Shown here piece by piece: positions 26,637-36,350 of a DNA stretch of 64,000 nt. The DNA is from Pseudomonas saliphila (GTDB lineage Bacteria > Pseudomonadota > Gammaproteobacteria > Pseudomonadales > Pseudomonadaceae): contig NZ_VTVA01000006.1 of NCBI RefSeq assembly GCF_008638345.1, positions 69,366 through 133,365 on the forward strand. The letters run 5' to 3'. A program made the position numbers and the translations under genes. Under the pieces are notes generated by a model. It saw only the letters and a program-made list of their open reading frames with translations. It was not told the origin of the DNA and ran no database searches. The number at the start of each line of letters is the position of its first letter. Position 1 is the first letter of the stretch.

Positions 26637-26981
26637 TCAGAACACCATTATCTTATCAGCGGCAATGGTCACATCTGCCAGCTCTTCCATGGTGCTGCGC
26701 TGGGCATCCTCGATCACTTCATCCTCGGAAATGCCACGAGCATCCATGCAAGTGCCGCACAGTAGAACGTTTCCCTTCAGGGCAACTCGCTTGAGCATGC
26801 GCTCGGCATTATAGAAACCATCTGGAGTTTTCTGACCGGTCTTGGCGCCCGACACTGCATCGCCAATCAGAAAAACTGTCACTTCACAGTCCTTCTTGAT
26901 CAGCGCGTGCGCCATACGTAAGCCGTTGTAGAGGCGTTCAGTGCCATAAGGCGGGTCGTTAATCAGGATCAGGGCTTTCAT
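26637..26981 (-). CDS. DsrE-family small protein
   Basis: The 114-residue product MKALILINDPPYGTERLYNGLRMAHAL has the DsrE/DsrF fold, with Cys residues in VLLCGTCMDARG where sulfur-relay homologues hold the active Cys. GGAG precedes the ATG at 26981; an in-frame extension to 27020 is less likely. A role in sulfur transfer is possible, but these small DsrE proteins are mostly uncharacterised. Confidence 0.85.
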   Translation of the reverse strand: MKALILINDPPYGTERLYNGLRMAHALIKKDCEVTVFLIGDAVSGAKTGQKTPDGFYNAERMLKRVALKGNVLLCGTCMDARGISEDEVIEDAQRSTMEELADVTIAADKIMVF

Positions 26982-27120
26982 CGGCGTGGCTCCTTTCATG
27001 ATTGACTTGCAAACATTCATGTCGCTCGAACATTTGAAGTATACCCGCTGAACCGTCTGCTCCTCCTACCCGTGCTGACCAAGCCGCGGATACGCAACCT
27101 GATCTATATACCCGACGTTT

Positions 27121-28011
27121 TTAATAGTTACCGGCACGTAACGCGGCGATGCGTTGTTCGAGCGGCGGGTGGGTCATCAATAGGCCCGCCAGGCCGTTCT
27201 TCAGGTTGCCATTGATGCCGAAGGCCGTCATTTCGCCGGGCATTTCCACCGGTATGCCTTGCTCGGCACGCAGGCGCTCAAGGGCTGCGATCATCATGCC
27301 GCTGCCGACCAGCTGGGCGCTGGCGGCGTCGGCGCGGAATTCGCGCTGGCGCGAGAACCACATCACGATAATGCTGGCGAGAATACCCAGTACCAGTTCG
27401 GCAAAAATCGTCGCAATAAAGTAGCCGATACCCGGACCGCTGCCCTCATTCTTGAACACCGCGCGGTCGACGAAGTTACCGATGATCCGTGCGAAGAACA
27501 TCACAAAGGTATTCACCACGCCCTGGATCAGCGTGAGGGTCACCATGTCGCCGTTGGCGACGTGGCCGATTTCGTGGGCCATGACGGCCTTGATTTCGTT
27601 GGGGCTGAAACGCTGCAGCATGCCCTCGGATACCGCTACCAGCGAGTTGTTCTTATTCCAGCCGGTGGCAAAGGCGTTAGGCGCACGCGAGGGGAAAATG
27701 CCGACTTCGGGCATGCCGATGCCGGCTTTTTGCGCCAGTTCGGCAACGGTATCGACCAGCCACTGTTCCTGACGGGTCTGCGGGGCGTCTATAACCCGGG
27801 TGCGGGTGCCGCGCTTGGCCATCCACTTGGACAGGAACAGCGATATGAAGGAGCCGGCGAAGCCGAACACAGCGCAGAAGATAAGCAGCGACTGCAGATT
27901 CATGCCGCCCTGGCCGTCGTAAACACTGCCGACCCCCAGCAAACTGAGAGTAACGCTGGCGACCAGGATTACCGCGAGGTTGGTGGCCAGAAACAGCACA
28001 ATGCGCATCAT
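27121..28011 (-). CDS. htpX: Membrane protease HtpX
   Basis: HtpX is an inner-membrane zinc metalloprotease of membrane-protein quality control. The 296-residue product has two N-terminal membrane helices (about 5-25 and 38-58), the zinc motif HEIGH, two further helices and a third ligand region ([12 protein letters not shown]). The tail [13 protein letters not shown] is typical. It corresponds to PA2830 and begins a block with conserved order. Confidence 0.96.
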   Translation of the reverse strand: MMRIVLFLATNLAVILVASVTLSLLGVGSVYDGQGGMNLQSLLIFCAVFGFAGSFISLFLSKWMAKRGTRTRVIDAPQTRQEQWLVDTVAELAQKAGIGMPEVGIFPSRAPNAFATGWNKNNSLVAVSEGMLQRFSPNEIKAVMAHEIGHVANGDMVTLTLIQGVVNTFVMFFARIIGNFVDRAVFKNEGSGPGIGYFIATIFAELVLGILASIIVMWFSRQREFRADAASAQLVGSGMMIAALERLRAEQGIPVEMPGEMTAFGINGNLKNGLAGLLMTHPPLEQRIAALRAGNY

Positions 28012-28150
28012 CTATTCATAACTCCTTTGATATTCGATTAGGGCTCCATCCTGCTGTCAGACGCGTTCCGGACCCCTCGTTTTACTGGTGGGTATATTGG
28101 GGGATTCCGTACCGCTTTCAATCGGCAGTCTATTTCAAATCGTGTACTGC

Positions 28151-28588
28151 TCAGCGCCGTGGGGAAGCCTGCGCAAAGCAATGCTGCACGATCTCCTCAA
28201 GCTCGACGGAGCTCTGGTTGGAGAGCGCGTCGCGCAGCCGCTGGGCAGGCGTGGCACGCTGACGGGCGATGCTGCGCGGCAAGTCGTCTTCCAGCCAGCC
28301 AATTGTAGGTGTCGAGAGCATCAGAAAGGCACGCTCGGTCAGGCAGCACTGGTCGAGGCCTTCCTGGCGAATGGTATCGCCGTAACGCAGAAAGCCCTCG
28401 CCAGCCATCCACAGCATGGCGTTAAAACAGGCGAGGTGACGGGGCGCGGGCACGCCGAAGACATCGGGCTCATGCGGCCCGATGAGATCTTCAACAAACA
28501 GGATGCTTGGCGACGGAAATCCGTTGTACAGGCTCAGCAGAATGCCCGCTGCGTCCCGGTAGAAGTCGTCGATATGCAGGTCGGCCAT
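28151..28588 (-). CDS. Conserved hypothetical protein, PA2829-like
   Basis: A 145-residue soluble, acidic protein with no motif I can name. Its position between alaA and htpX on the same strand matches PA2829 of P. aeruginosa. Segments such as DDFYRDAAGILLSLYNGFP and CFNAMLWMAGEGFLRYGDTIR look well structured. The gap to alaA is 26 bases, so they may be cotranscribed. Confidence 0.75.
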   Translation of the reverse strand: MADLHIDDFYRDAAGILLSLYNGFPSPSILFVEDLIGPHEPDVFGVPAPRHLACFNAMLWMAGEGFLRYGDTIRQEGLDQCCLTERAFLMLSTPTIGWLEDDLPRSIARQRATPAQRLRDALSNQSSVELEEIVQHCFAQASPRR

Positions 28589-28614
28589 AGGATACGCCCC
28601 GACCGTCAGTGGTT

Positions 28615-29826
28615 TTACTGACGGTAGTCCTTGAGAAAATTGGCAATCCGGCCAATCGCGACTTCCAGATCATCCTTGCGCGGTAGCGATACGATGCGGA
28701 AGTGATCCGGCCAGGGCCAGTTGAACGCCGTGCCCTGAACGATGAGGATCTTCTCCTTGAGCAGCAGATCCAGCACCATCTTTTCATCGTTATGGATCGG
28801 ATAGACCTTGGGATCCAGTTTGGGGAACAGATAGAGCGCGCCCTTGGGCTTGGTGCAGCTCACGCCGGGAATATCGTTGAGCAATTCCCAGGCGGTATCG
28901 CGCTGCTCCAGCAGTCGGCCGCCCGGCAGCACCAGATCATTGATGCTCTGGTAGCCGCCGAGGGCGGTCTGGATCGCGTGCTGCGCCGGTACGTTTGCGC
29001 ACAGCCGCATGGACGACAGGATATCCAGCCCTTCGATATAGCTGTGAGCCTTGGCTTTTGGTCCGCTGAGGATCATCCAGCCCGAACGGAAGCCGGCTAC
29101 GCGGTAGGATTTGGACAGGCCGTTGAAGGTCAGGCAGAACACATCCGGCGCAATGGCCGCAATGGATTCGTGCTCGACGCCGTCGTACAGGATCTTGTCG
29201 TAGATCTCGTCAGCCAGCAGCACGAGGTGGAATTCCCGGGCTACCTGCGCCAGCTGCTCGAGCATGTCGCGCGAGTAGACCGCCCCGGTGGGGTTGTTGG
29301 GGTTGATGATGACCAGTGCGCGGGTGTTCGGTGTGATCTTGCTGCGGATATCCTCGATGTCGGGATACCAGTCAGATTCTTCGTCGCACAGATAATGTAC
29401 CGGCTTGCCACCGGACAGACTCACGGCGGCGGTCCATAATGGGTAGTCTGGCGCCGGAATCAGCACTTCGTCGCCATTGTTCAACAAGCCCTGCATGGCC
29501 ATGACGATAAGCTCGGATACGCCGTTGCCGAGGTAGATGTCCTCGATCGTGACGCCGGGAATGTTCTTGGTCTGCGTGTAATGCATGACCGCCTTGCGCG
29601 CAGAAAACAGACCCTTGGAGTCGCTATAGCCCTGGGCAGTGGACAGGTTGTGAATAATGTCCTGGAGGATTTCTTCCGGGGCTTCGAAACCAAAGGGCGC
29701 AGGGTTGCCGATATTTAGCTTGAGGATCCGGTGACCTTCCTCTTCCAGCCGTTTGGCATGGTGCAGGACGGGCCCGCGGATGTCATAACAGACGTTGGCC
29801 AATTTGTTGGACTTGCTAACCTGCAT
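28615..29826 (-). CDS. alaA: PLP-dependent alanine aminotransferase
   Basis: The 403-residue class I aminotransferase keeps NPNNPTG, the DEIYDKILYDG block and the cofactor lysine in SKSYRVAGFRSGW. Overall sequence is close to AlaA, which converts pyruvate and glutamate to alanine. It is divergent from msrB. Confidence 0.93.
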   Translation of the reverse strand: MQVSKSNKLANVCYDIRGPVLHHAKRLEEEGHRILKLNIGNPAPFGFEAPEEILQDIIHNLSTAQGYSDSKGLFSARKAVMHYTQTKNIPGVTIEDIYLGNGVSELIVMAMQGLLNNGDEVLIPAPDYPLWTAAVSLSGGKPVHYLCDEESDWYPDIEDIRSKITPNTRALVIINPNNPTGAVYSRDMLEQLAQVAREFHLVLLADEIYDKILYDGVEHESIAAIAPDVFCLTFNGLSKSYRVAGFRSGWMILSGPKAKAHSYIEGLDILSSMRLCANVPAQHAIQTALGGYQSINDLVLPGGRLLEQRDTAWELLNDIPGVSCTKPKGALYLFPKLDPKVYPIHNDEKMVLDLLLKEKILIVQGTAFNWPWPDHFRIVSLPRKDDLEVAIGRIANFLKDYRQ

Positions 29827-29945
29827 GATGTTTCCCTTGGGTTCCTGAGGGCTGACGTAGCGCGAAGCCAGTAAAATGAAACGGCATGATACGTCGAGCA
29901 GCCATACTCGGGGAAGTCTGATAATCGCAAGTGTGTGGAGGAAAT

Positions 29946-30344
29946 ATGGATAAGATCATCAAGTCCGAAGACGCCTGGCGCGAGCAGCTGGACGAATCAC
30001 AGTTCCAGGTGTGTCGTCTCAAGGGCACCGAACGCCCCTATACCGGTGCCTATAACAGCAACACCACGCCGGGTGTGTATCACTGTATTTGCTGCGATGC
30101 GCCGCTGTTTGATACCGCCACCCAGTTTGACGCCGGATGCGGATGGCCGAGCTACACCCAGCCGGTCAGCGGAGCGGCGGTTGTCGAACAGCAGGACACC
30201 AGTCACGGGATGATGCGCACCGAGGTGCTGTGCGCGCGGTGTGACGCGCATCTCGGGCATGTGTTTCCTGATGGCCCACCGCCGACCGGTTTGCGATATT
30301 GTATTAACTCGGTGGCGCTGCAATTGCACCCGCGTGACGAATAA
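29946..30344 (+). CDS. msrB: Peptide-methionine (R)-S-oxide reductase
   Basis: MsrB repairs oxidised methionine. The 132-residue product has two zinc CxxC pairs (CICC and CARC), the catalytic Cys in [10 protein letters not shown] and [16 protein letters not shown] site directly precedes the ATG at 29946. It is followed 17 bases later by a glutathione peroxidase gene, a joint oxidative-repair unit (PA2827-PA2826 order). Confidence 0.96.
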   Translation: MDKIIKSEDAWREQLDESQFQVCRLKGTERPYTGAYNSNTTPGVYHCICCDAPLFDTATQFDAGCGWPSYTQPVSGAAVVEQQDTSHGMMRTEVLCARCDAHLGHVFPDGPPPTGLRYCINSVALQLHPRDE

Positions 30345-30361
30345 CTCAACGGAACGATGAC

Positions 30362-30853
30362 ATGAACAACAAGAACAACGTGCTGCACATTCCCTGTACC
30401 ACCATCGATGGTCGCCAGACCAGCCTAGCGGAGCTGGGGGGCAAGGCGTATCTGGTGGTCAACACAGCCAGCAAATGCGGTTTCACGCCGCAGTACGAGG
30501 GGCTGGAAACACTGTGGAAGAACTATGGGGATAAGGGGCTGCGCGTTGCGGGCTTCCCCTGTAACCAGTTTGGTTCGCAGGAGCCGGGGGATGAACAGGC
30601 AATATCGTCATTCTGCGAAATGCGCTTTGGTGTCAGCTTTCCGTTGTTCAGCAAGGTTGAGGTGAATGGTAGCGGCGCACATCCGTTGTTCACCCAGTTG
30701 AAATCCCAGGCGCCTGGTCTGCTTGGCAGCAAGGGCATCAAGTGGAATTTCACCAAATTCCTGGTGGATAGCCAGGGGCGGGTGGTCAAGCGCTATGCGC
30801 CGACCACCAAACCGGAGCAGGTGGCCAAGGATATCGAGGCGTTACTGGCTTAG
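30362..30853 (+). CDS. Glutathione peroxidase-family thiol peroxidase
   Basis: The 163-residue product has NTASKCGFTPQYEGLE, with peroxidatic Cys in place of selenocysteine, the GFPCNQFG motif and a WNFTKFLV segment, so it reduces peroxides, probably with thioredoxin. The stop overlaps the stop of the convergent kinase gene by 12 bases. In P. aeruginosa a MarR regulator, OspR, follows; it is absent here. Confidence 0.94.
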   Translation: MNNKNNVLHIPCTTIDGRQTSLAELGGKAYLVVNTASKCGFTPQYEGLETLWKNYGDKGLRVAGFPCNQFGSQEPGDEQAISSFCEMRFGVSFPLFSKVEVNGSGAHPLFTQLKSQAPGLLGSKGIKWNFTKFLVDSQGRVVKRYAPTTKPEQVAKDIEALLA

Positions 30854-33220
30854 CTCAGGGTCGGCGCGGCTTTCGCCGTTGCCGTCGCCGAGCCACTTGT
30901 TCATCATGTTTTGCAGATCTTCCCGCTTGAACGGTTTTACCAGATAGTCGTTCATGCCGGCGTCGGTACAACGCTGGCGGTCTTCTTCCATTGCATTGGC
31001 CGTGAGCGCGATGACCGGTAGCGCCTGCCATTGGGGCTGCTCACGAATACGCCGGGTGGTTTCGTATCCATCCATGACCGGCATGTTGCAATCCATCAGT
31101 ACCAGATCGAAGTCGTTTTCCTGCAGTAGCGCGAGGGCCGCTTCGCCATGCTCTGCGACCATCACCTGGTAACCCAGACGGCTGAGCATGCCTTTGGCGA
31201 CCATCTGATTGACCTGGTTGTCTTCGACCAATAATAACGTCCGGCCGGTTTGCACCTGTGCTGCGGCAATGCCGTCCGCGCTGGAAGGATCCTTGGCAAA
31301 CAGCTCATCGATGGCGCGTGCCAGGCGCGCGCGCGAGGGTGGGCTTGCTACCTGCTGGCGAACACCGGTAGCGCGCGCGTCCGCTGAACCCAGCCAGCCG
31401 GTGTAGGGGCATACCAGCAGGCGCGGGATCTCCATGCGCTGGCCAGCGAGCCGGTGCGCCACATCGGGGCTGTCTAGAAGCCAGAAGTCAAACTGAGCAT
31501 TATTCAGCGGAGGGTGAACCTGGTCGCTGTAGTTGACCAGCAGACAGCGCATGCCCCAGTGCTCTAGCTGTTCGAGGAGAAATCGGCCCTGTAACCGTCC
31601 CAGGCGATTCCATATCAACACGCTACGCGGCGTGGGCAATGAGAATGTGGGCTCTGTAGAGTGCGTCTTGAGCGGCAGGCTGACGGTGAACTTGCTGCCC
31701 TGACCCGGTTCGGATTCAACCGTCAGGGTGCCTTGCATCGCATCCGCCAGACTTTTGCACACAGCGAGCCCCAGGCCTGTGCCGCCAAAGCGTCTGGAGA
31801 TTTCTGCATCGGCCTGGGTGAAGGGAGAAAATACCGATTCCAGCGCTTCTGGCTGAATGCCGATGCCGGTATCGCGCACGTAGATATCAACCCATTGTTG
31901 CCCGCCCCGGTTAGGCGCGACGGCCAGGTACACCGAGACCTGGCCCTGTTCGGTGAACTTGAGCGCATTGGATAGCAGGTTGCTGATGATCTGACGGACC
32001 CGCATTGGGTCGCCAAGCAGCATGGCAGGCAAGGCTGGATCAATGCGGCAGCTTAGTTCGATATCGCGCTTGTAGGCATTCTGGGAAAGCAGGCTCGTGG
32101 TGTCCTCGAGCAGAGCACCGAGATCAAAGGGGATTTCTTCGAGCTGCAGTTTTCCTGCCTCGAATTTGGACAGATCAAGAATATCGTTCAGCAGCTCGAC
32201 CAGAATCTTCCCGGAATCGTAGGCTATCGATAACTGCTGGCGTTGCTCATCACTCAGCTCGCTGTCCAGCGCCAGGCCGATCATGCCCAGCAGGCCGTTG
32301 ATCGGGGTGCGGATTTCATGGCTCATGGCGGCGAGGAAGGCGGCAGTCGAACTCGCTGTGTCCAGTGCTGCCTGGCGGGAGTCTTCCAGCTCGCGGTTGG
32401 ACAGGCGCAGCTGGCGGTTGGTGTCCTGCAGCTCGGTGGTGCGCGCCTCGACAATGGTTTCCAGCTCGTCGAGATACTGGCGAAGCCGATCTTCTGCGCG
32501 CAGCTTTTGCCGAAGGTTGACGTCGATGCTCTGTAGTTGCTGGTTGATGACCTCCACCAGCGCGCCGATTTCATCGCGCTCATGGCCGGTCGGGCAGGGT
32601 AGGCGACTGCGTTCGTGCTCGGTCTTCATGCCGAGCAGATCAGTGATCAGGCGCACCAGCGGCTTGGTCAGCATGCCGTAGAACAGCACCACCAATATCA
32701 GCGACAACACCAGGCACAGGATGAAGTTCGAGACCAGGGTGAGGCCCGCGCGGCGCAGGAACTTCGAGCCCTGATGGAAGGTATCGACCTCGATCACCAG
32801 GTGGCCGAGTAGCTCGTTGGGTGAGTGCTCAACGTAAAGCGGTTGCGAATAATTGCGCACCGGCTCGAACAGCGCATCACTGAATGCCCGGTAACGACTC
32901 TCCATCATTGGCCGGTTGACGCTGGCCAGGGCGACGCCGGTGTCATCAATGATCTCCGCGCGCACTATGGGAGGTGATTGCAGCAATCCGCTGGTCAGCT
33001 CGCGTGCGAGCTCGGTATCGACGTTATAAGCGATGCGCGACGCTGGGCCCAGGCTGACATTGATCTGTGCCGCGATTTCATGATCAATTGCAGCGTCTTC
33101 GGCTCGATAATCGAGCGAGACCTGAATCAAACCCAGCAGGGTGCCCAGAATGAAAGCTGCCAGAACGCCCTGTCGCGCCTGCTTGAACGAGAGGCGATCA
33201 GTAAAGCGTATATGGTTCAC
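30842..33220 (-). CDS. sagS: Hybrid sensor histidine kinase, SagS-like
   Basis: The 792-residue membrane kinase begins at GTG 33220 with AGGAT upstream. Domains: membrane helix about 17-36, periplasmic sensor about 40-155, helix about 158-182, HAMP-like segment, coiled coil about 235-285, HisKA with SHEIRTP (His301), HATPase with GTGLGLAV, a receiver-like domain without clear acidic residues (about 535-645) and a final receiver with Asp710 (LVLMDCNMPVMDG). In P. aeruginosa the gene at this place (PA2824) is SagS, which controls the switch to biofilm and antibiotic tolerance. The assignment is by synteny and architecture. Confidence 0.85.
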   Translation of the reverse strand: MNHIRFTDRLSFKQARQGVLAAFILGTLLGLIQVSLDYRAEDAAIDHEIAAQINVSLGPASRIAYNVDTELARELTSGLLQSPPIVRAEIIDDTGVALASVNRPMMESRYRAFSDALFEPVRNYSQPLYVEHSPNELLGHLVIEVDTFHQGSKFLRRAGLTLVSNFILCLVLSLILVVLFYGMLTKPLVRLITDLLGMKTEHERSRLPCPTGHERDEIGALVEVINQQLQSIDVNLRQKLRAEDRLRQYLDELETIVEARTTELQDTNRQLRLSNRELEDSRQAALDTASSTAAFLAAMSHEIRTPINGLLGMIGLALDSELSDEQRQQLSIAYDSGKILVELLNDILDLSKFEAGKLQLEEIPFDLGALLEDTTSLLSQNAYKRDIELSCRIDPALPAMLLGDPMRVRQIISNLLSNALKFTEQGQVSVYLAVAPNRGGQQWVDIYVRDTGIGIQPEALESVFSPFTQADAEISRRFGGTGLGLAVCKSLADAMQGTLTVESEPGQGSKFTVSLPLKTHSTEPTFSLPTPRSVLIWNRLGRLQGRFLLEQLEHWGMRCLLVNYSDQVHPPLNNAQFDFWLLDSPDVAHRLAGQRMEIPRLLVCPYTGWLGSADARATGVRQQVASPPSRARLARAIDELFAKDPSSADGIAAAQVQTGRTLLLVEDNQVNQMVAKGMLSRLGYQVMVAEHGEAALALLQENDFDLVLMDCNMPVMDGYETTRRIREQPQWQALPVIALTANAMEEDRQRCTDAGMNDYLVKPFKREDLQNMMNKWLGDGNGESRADPELSQ

Positions 33221-33352
33221 GGGTCATCCTGGGTTTTGCTGTCGCCATCAGATTAGCTCAGTTTTACGGCTGCCTGGTTGATCGAATGGGTATCGGTCGT
33301 TTGGGTTGGACGTGGCATGCTAAGTCATTTGCCCTGAACAGGAATACAGGAA

Positions 33353-34240
33353 ATGAGTGTAATGACTCCCGAGCAGTTCATGAAGCGCGCAGTGGCGTTT
33401 ATGGATCGCTTCGAAAAAACCCTCCCGTCAGAGCCGGTGACCATCGATTGGACGGACACGCTGGCGGCACGCTGGATGGGTGAAGGGGACCGAGGTTGGT
33501 TGCGGCCTTTGATGATCGGCCAGCATACAGGACTGACCGATCTGGTCGGCGTGGAGCGCCAGAAAGAGTTGCTGCGGGCCAATACCGAACAATTCGTCAA
33601 AGGCCTGCCGGCCAACAATGCGCTGTTGTGGGGCGCGCGCGGCACGGGCAAGTCGTCGTTGATCCGAGCCCTGTTGGGCGAATATGCCGGCCGCAAGCTG
33701 CGCCTGATCGAAATCGACAAGAATGATCTGGTGCATCTACCGGTACTGATCGAGCAGGTGAGGGCGCAGCCTTGGCAGTTCCTGTTGTTCTGCGATGACC
33801 TGGCCTTCGAGGCGGATGACAGTGCCTACAAGACCTTGAAGACAGTGCTCGACGGCACCCTGGAGTCGACGCCGGACAACTTGCTGCTCTACGCCACCTC
33901 CAATCGTCGGCATCTGTTGCCCGAGCAGCGCAGCGATAATCAGGGCGCATCGATGGTCGATGGCGAACTGCACCCCGGTGAGGCCATCGAAGAGAAAATC
34001 GCACTCTCGGATCGCTTCGGGCTGTGGGTCTCGTTCTATCCGTTTTCCCAGGATCATTATCTGGACGTGGTACAGCACTGGCTCGGATCGCTGGCCGCGG
34101 AGCATGGCCTGGCGTGGCAATGGAATGATGAGCTGAGAAAGGAAGCAATACGTTGGGCGCTGGCGCGGGGCAATCGTAACGGGCGGTGCGCCTACCAGTT
34201 CGCCCGCTCCTGGGTAGGGCGGGCGCTGCTGGAGGCCTAG
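33353..34240 (+). CDS. DUF815 AAA-like ATPase
   Basis: A 295-residue P-loop protein with Walker A GARGTGKSS near residue 93 and Walker B-like FLLFCDDLAFE. TSNRRHLLPEQRSDN and FGLWVSFYPFSQDHYL are the DUF815 signatures. The biological role is unknown. The start has AGGAA upstream; ATG at 33362 is an alternative. It is divergent from the SagS-like kinase. Confidence 0.88.
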   Translation: MSVMTPEQFMKRAVAFMDRFEKTLPSEPVTIDWTDTLAARWMGEGDRGWLRPLMIGQHTGLTDLVGVERQKELLRANTEQFVKGLPANNALLWGARGTGKSSLIRALLGEYAGRKLRLIEIDKNDLVHLPVLIEQVRAQPWQFLLFCDDLAFEADDSAYKTLKTVLDGTLESTPDNLLLYATSNRRHLLPEQRSDNQGASMVDGELHPGEAIEEKIALSDRFGLWVSFYPFSQDHYLDVVQHWLGSLAAEHGLAWQWNDELRKEAIRWALARGNRNGRCAYQFARSWVGRALLEA

Positions 34241-34243
34241 CCG

Positions 34244-34918
34244 TCAGCCGGGTTGTTTCTGCGCAGAGCGCGCCGCTATCTTGGCCAGCAGGTTGCGCTC
34301 CTCGGCGAGCCGCTCGCTGACGCTGCTGCGGGTACTCACTCGCTCAAGGAAACCAGCCAGGCTTGGCCAGCGACGGGGGTCGAGCGTCTCGCCCCCGTGC
34401 CCCAGATTGATCAGCTGGCAGGCCACCGCGATGTCGGCCATGCTGAATCGGTTGCCGACCAGGTACTCATTACTGCCCAGCTGGGCCTCGAGATAATCGA
34501 ACAACGGCGGTAGCTTCTCACTCAGCGCGGCAGCGATCAGTTGCTCATCGGTCGTCTCGCCCTTGAGCGGTCGAACAATACGGTTGTAAAACACCGTGAA
34601 GGTCGCGAAGGGCGCTACTTCGTAATCGGCATACTTTTCCAGCCAGCGAATCCTGGCGGCTTCCTGAGGCGTGGTGCCATATAGCACGCTGCCGCGGGTG
34701 TCATGCAAGTATTGGGCGATAATCGCAGAGTCGGCCAGGTTCAGCTCGTCGTCCTGGATGGCAGGCACGCGGCCAAGCGGGTTGATCTGGTAATACCAGT
34801 CGGGTTGTCCAAAGGGATTCACCGTGACCAGTTCATAATCCTGGTCGATCTCGGCCAGCTGGATGCGGACCTTGCGAACGAAGGGGGACAGAATCGCGCC
34901 ATAAAGAGTCAATGCCAT
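34244..34918 (-). CDS. Glutathione S-transferase
   Basis: The 224-residue product starts MALTLYGAILSPFVRKVRI, a thioredoxin-fold N-terminal domain with a Ser in the usual catalytic zone, and has a helical C-terminal domain (NRFSMADIAVACQLI). NPLGRVPAIQDDELNLADSAIIAQYL is the glutathione-binding region. GGAG precedes the ATG; an in-frame extension to 34963 is less likely. The substrate is unknown. Confidence 0.91.
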   Translation of the reverse strand: MALTLYGAILSPFVRKVRIQLAEIDQDYELVTVNPFGQPDWYYQINPLGRVPAIQDDELNLADSAIIAQYLHDTRGSVLYGTTPQEAARIRWLEKYADYEVAPFATFTVFYNRIVRPLKGETTDEQLIAAALSEKLPPLFDYLEAQLGSNEYLVGNRFSMADIAVACQLINLGHGGETLDPRRWPSLAGFLERVSTRSSVSERLAEERNLLAKIAARSAQKQPG

Positions 34919-35017
34919 GCGGGGCTCCGGTATGTGTTGGAAATAAAGGGCCTGGATCCACAATGCACGGAGGATAGCGCGGACAGCGGTTACGCGTGCC
35001 TGGTGTATCGGCGGCCG

Positions 35018-35788
35018 CTAGTCATCGTACACGGATCGTTTTTTCCAGGCTTCATCATCTTCTTCAAGCGCGTCCATTCCGGCGAGTAGTTCACTGTTTG
35101 ACGGGTCGGCGATCTGCTCGGTGCGGATGGTGGCTTGTTCGGCCTCGTTGAGCTTGCGGCGCATCTGGGTGAGTACCTCGGCGCAGGCCGGATCGTTCTG
35201 CTTCTGCAGATACGCCACCGCACGCTCGTACTGCAGTTTGGCTACGCGGGGTTTGCCCTGCTGCAGGGCGTCGTTTGCCAGCGCCTGGAACATCTCGATA
35301 GTGGTGGCAACAATATGCTGGCGGATACCGGCGATCCATTGCTGCAGCCCAGCGCTATCGAGCAACCCGTCCTTGTGAGCCTGGGACAGCAGTTTGTGCA
35401 GGTTTTCCAATTGCAGGCGCACGTCGCGGGCCTGGATCTCGCTGGTGATCGCGATCGGCGTGTTGCCGATACTTAGATCGCCGGTCGACAATTGTTGGCG
35501 GACCATTGCAAGCTGGTTTTCGGCCTTGGTGTTTTTCCGATCCAGCTTCAGGAGCTGAGTCAGTAGATGCTCTTCGATGGTCAGTAGCAGTGACTTCAGC
35601 TCCACCGTCATGAACTGACCAGGTAACTCTTCGCCCAGCGCTGAGCAGTATCTGACGCGAGCGCTAAGCTCAGCGGTTTGCCGTGCGCGCTCTAGTCGCG
35701 CGCGTTCGAGGCTATGGCTGATGAAACCGATGCTGATCAATATCAGCACGCCGCCGGCTACCAGGGCTCCAATGACTAAAGGGGACAC
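35018..35788 (-). CDS. Membrane-anchored coiled-coil protein, unknown function
   Basis: The 256-residue product should start at GTG 35788 with an AGAGAGAG site, giving one N-terminal membrane helix (SPLVIGALVAGGVLILISIGFI) followed by a long, helical, charged cytoplasmic part. It ends in an acidic tail (DALEEDDEAWKKRSVYDD). It is in the position of PA2822. An ATG at 35830 is in frame but lacks the site. No enzyme motif is seen. Confidence 0.72.
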   Translation of the reverse strand: MSPLVIGALVAGGVLILISIGFISHSLERARLERARQTAELSARVRYCSALGEELPGQFMTVELKSLLLTIEEHLLTQLLKLDRKNTKAENQLAMVRQQLSTGDLSIGNTPIAITSEIQARDVRLQLENLHKLLSQAHKDGLLDSAGLQQWIAGIRQHIVATTIEMFQALANDALQQGKPRVAKLQYERAVAYLQKQNDPACAEVLTQMRRKLNEAEQATIRTEQIADPSNSELLAGMDALEEDDEAWKKRSVYDD

Positions 35789-36003
35789 GATCGCTCTCTC
35801 TTCCTTGTGACGTACGTGGTAGAAGAGCAAGCATCGAACTAAACAGGAAGCGTTGCAAGCGCGAATTTATGTGACGTGGTTCGCATCTGGGTACAGGTAG
35901 TACTAGACTGCGCTGATTCATTGTCAGTGGCGCAGGGCGTATTAACGGCGTGCTGCAAGACGAGCCTGCCCGCGAGCCCTGAAATTACGCGGCACCGGAA
36001 AAA

Positions 36004-36024
36004 AACCTGAAAAAATATCAGGTT
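36004..36024. terminator. AT-looped hairpin upstream of the tRNA promoter
   Basis: AACCTGA, a seven-base A/T loop and TCAGGTT form a perfect seven-pair stem. It lies just upstream of the tRNA promoter and could insulate it. No T-run follows. Confidence 0.35.
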
Positions 36025-36029
36025 GGGGG

Positions 36030-36058
36030 TTGACGGTTCTCCGGGGTCTGCCTAAAAT
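36030..36058 (+). promoter_or_regulatory. Sigma-70 promoter of the tRNA pair
   Basis: TTGACG at 36030-36035 and TAAAAT at 36053-36058 are separated by 17 bases, with a GC-rich discriminator (GCGCGCC) after, as in stringently controlled stable-RNA promoters. The first tRNA starts about 88 bases downstream. Confidence 0.75.
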
Positions 36059-36145
36059 GCGCGCCACTTGCAGCGAACATTGAAACACGGGAGCAGCAAG
36101 TAGCCAGGGTTAATAACCTCGGCACTGTGAAGGAAGTCCGGATAC

Positions 36146-36221
36146 GTCCCCTTCGTCTAGTGGCCTAGGACACCGCCCTTTCACGGCGGTAACAGGGGTT
36201 CGAGTCCCCTAGGGGACGCCA
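36146..36221 (+). tRNA. tRNA-Glu(UUC)
   Basis: A 76-base cloverleaf with seven-pair acceptor stem GTCCCCT/AGGGGAC, anticodon loop CTTTCAC (anticodon TTC), T-loop GGTTCGAGTCC and an encoded CCA. It is followed after 16 bases by tRNA-Gly. The gene pair is the same as in P. aeruginosa at this locus. Confidence 0.97.
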
Positions 36222-36237
36222 CTTCGGCGTCAGTTTT

Positions 36238-36313
<76 letters not shown>

Positions 36314-36321
36314 GATTCATC

Positions 36322-36350
36322 AAAAAAGCCGTCCATGTGACGGCTTTTTT
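36322..36350 (+). terminator. Intrinsic terminator of the tRNA operon
   Basis: AAAAAAGCCGTC, a short loop and GACGGCTTTTTT form a hairpin with a long T-run after the tRNA-Gly gene. Confidence 0.9.

Noticed and set aside
27259..28041. Forward frame of 260 codons opposite htpX
   Set aside because: Shadow of htpX, with His/Asp-rich antisense composition and no ribosome site.
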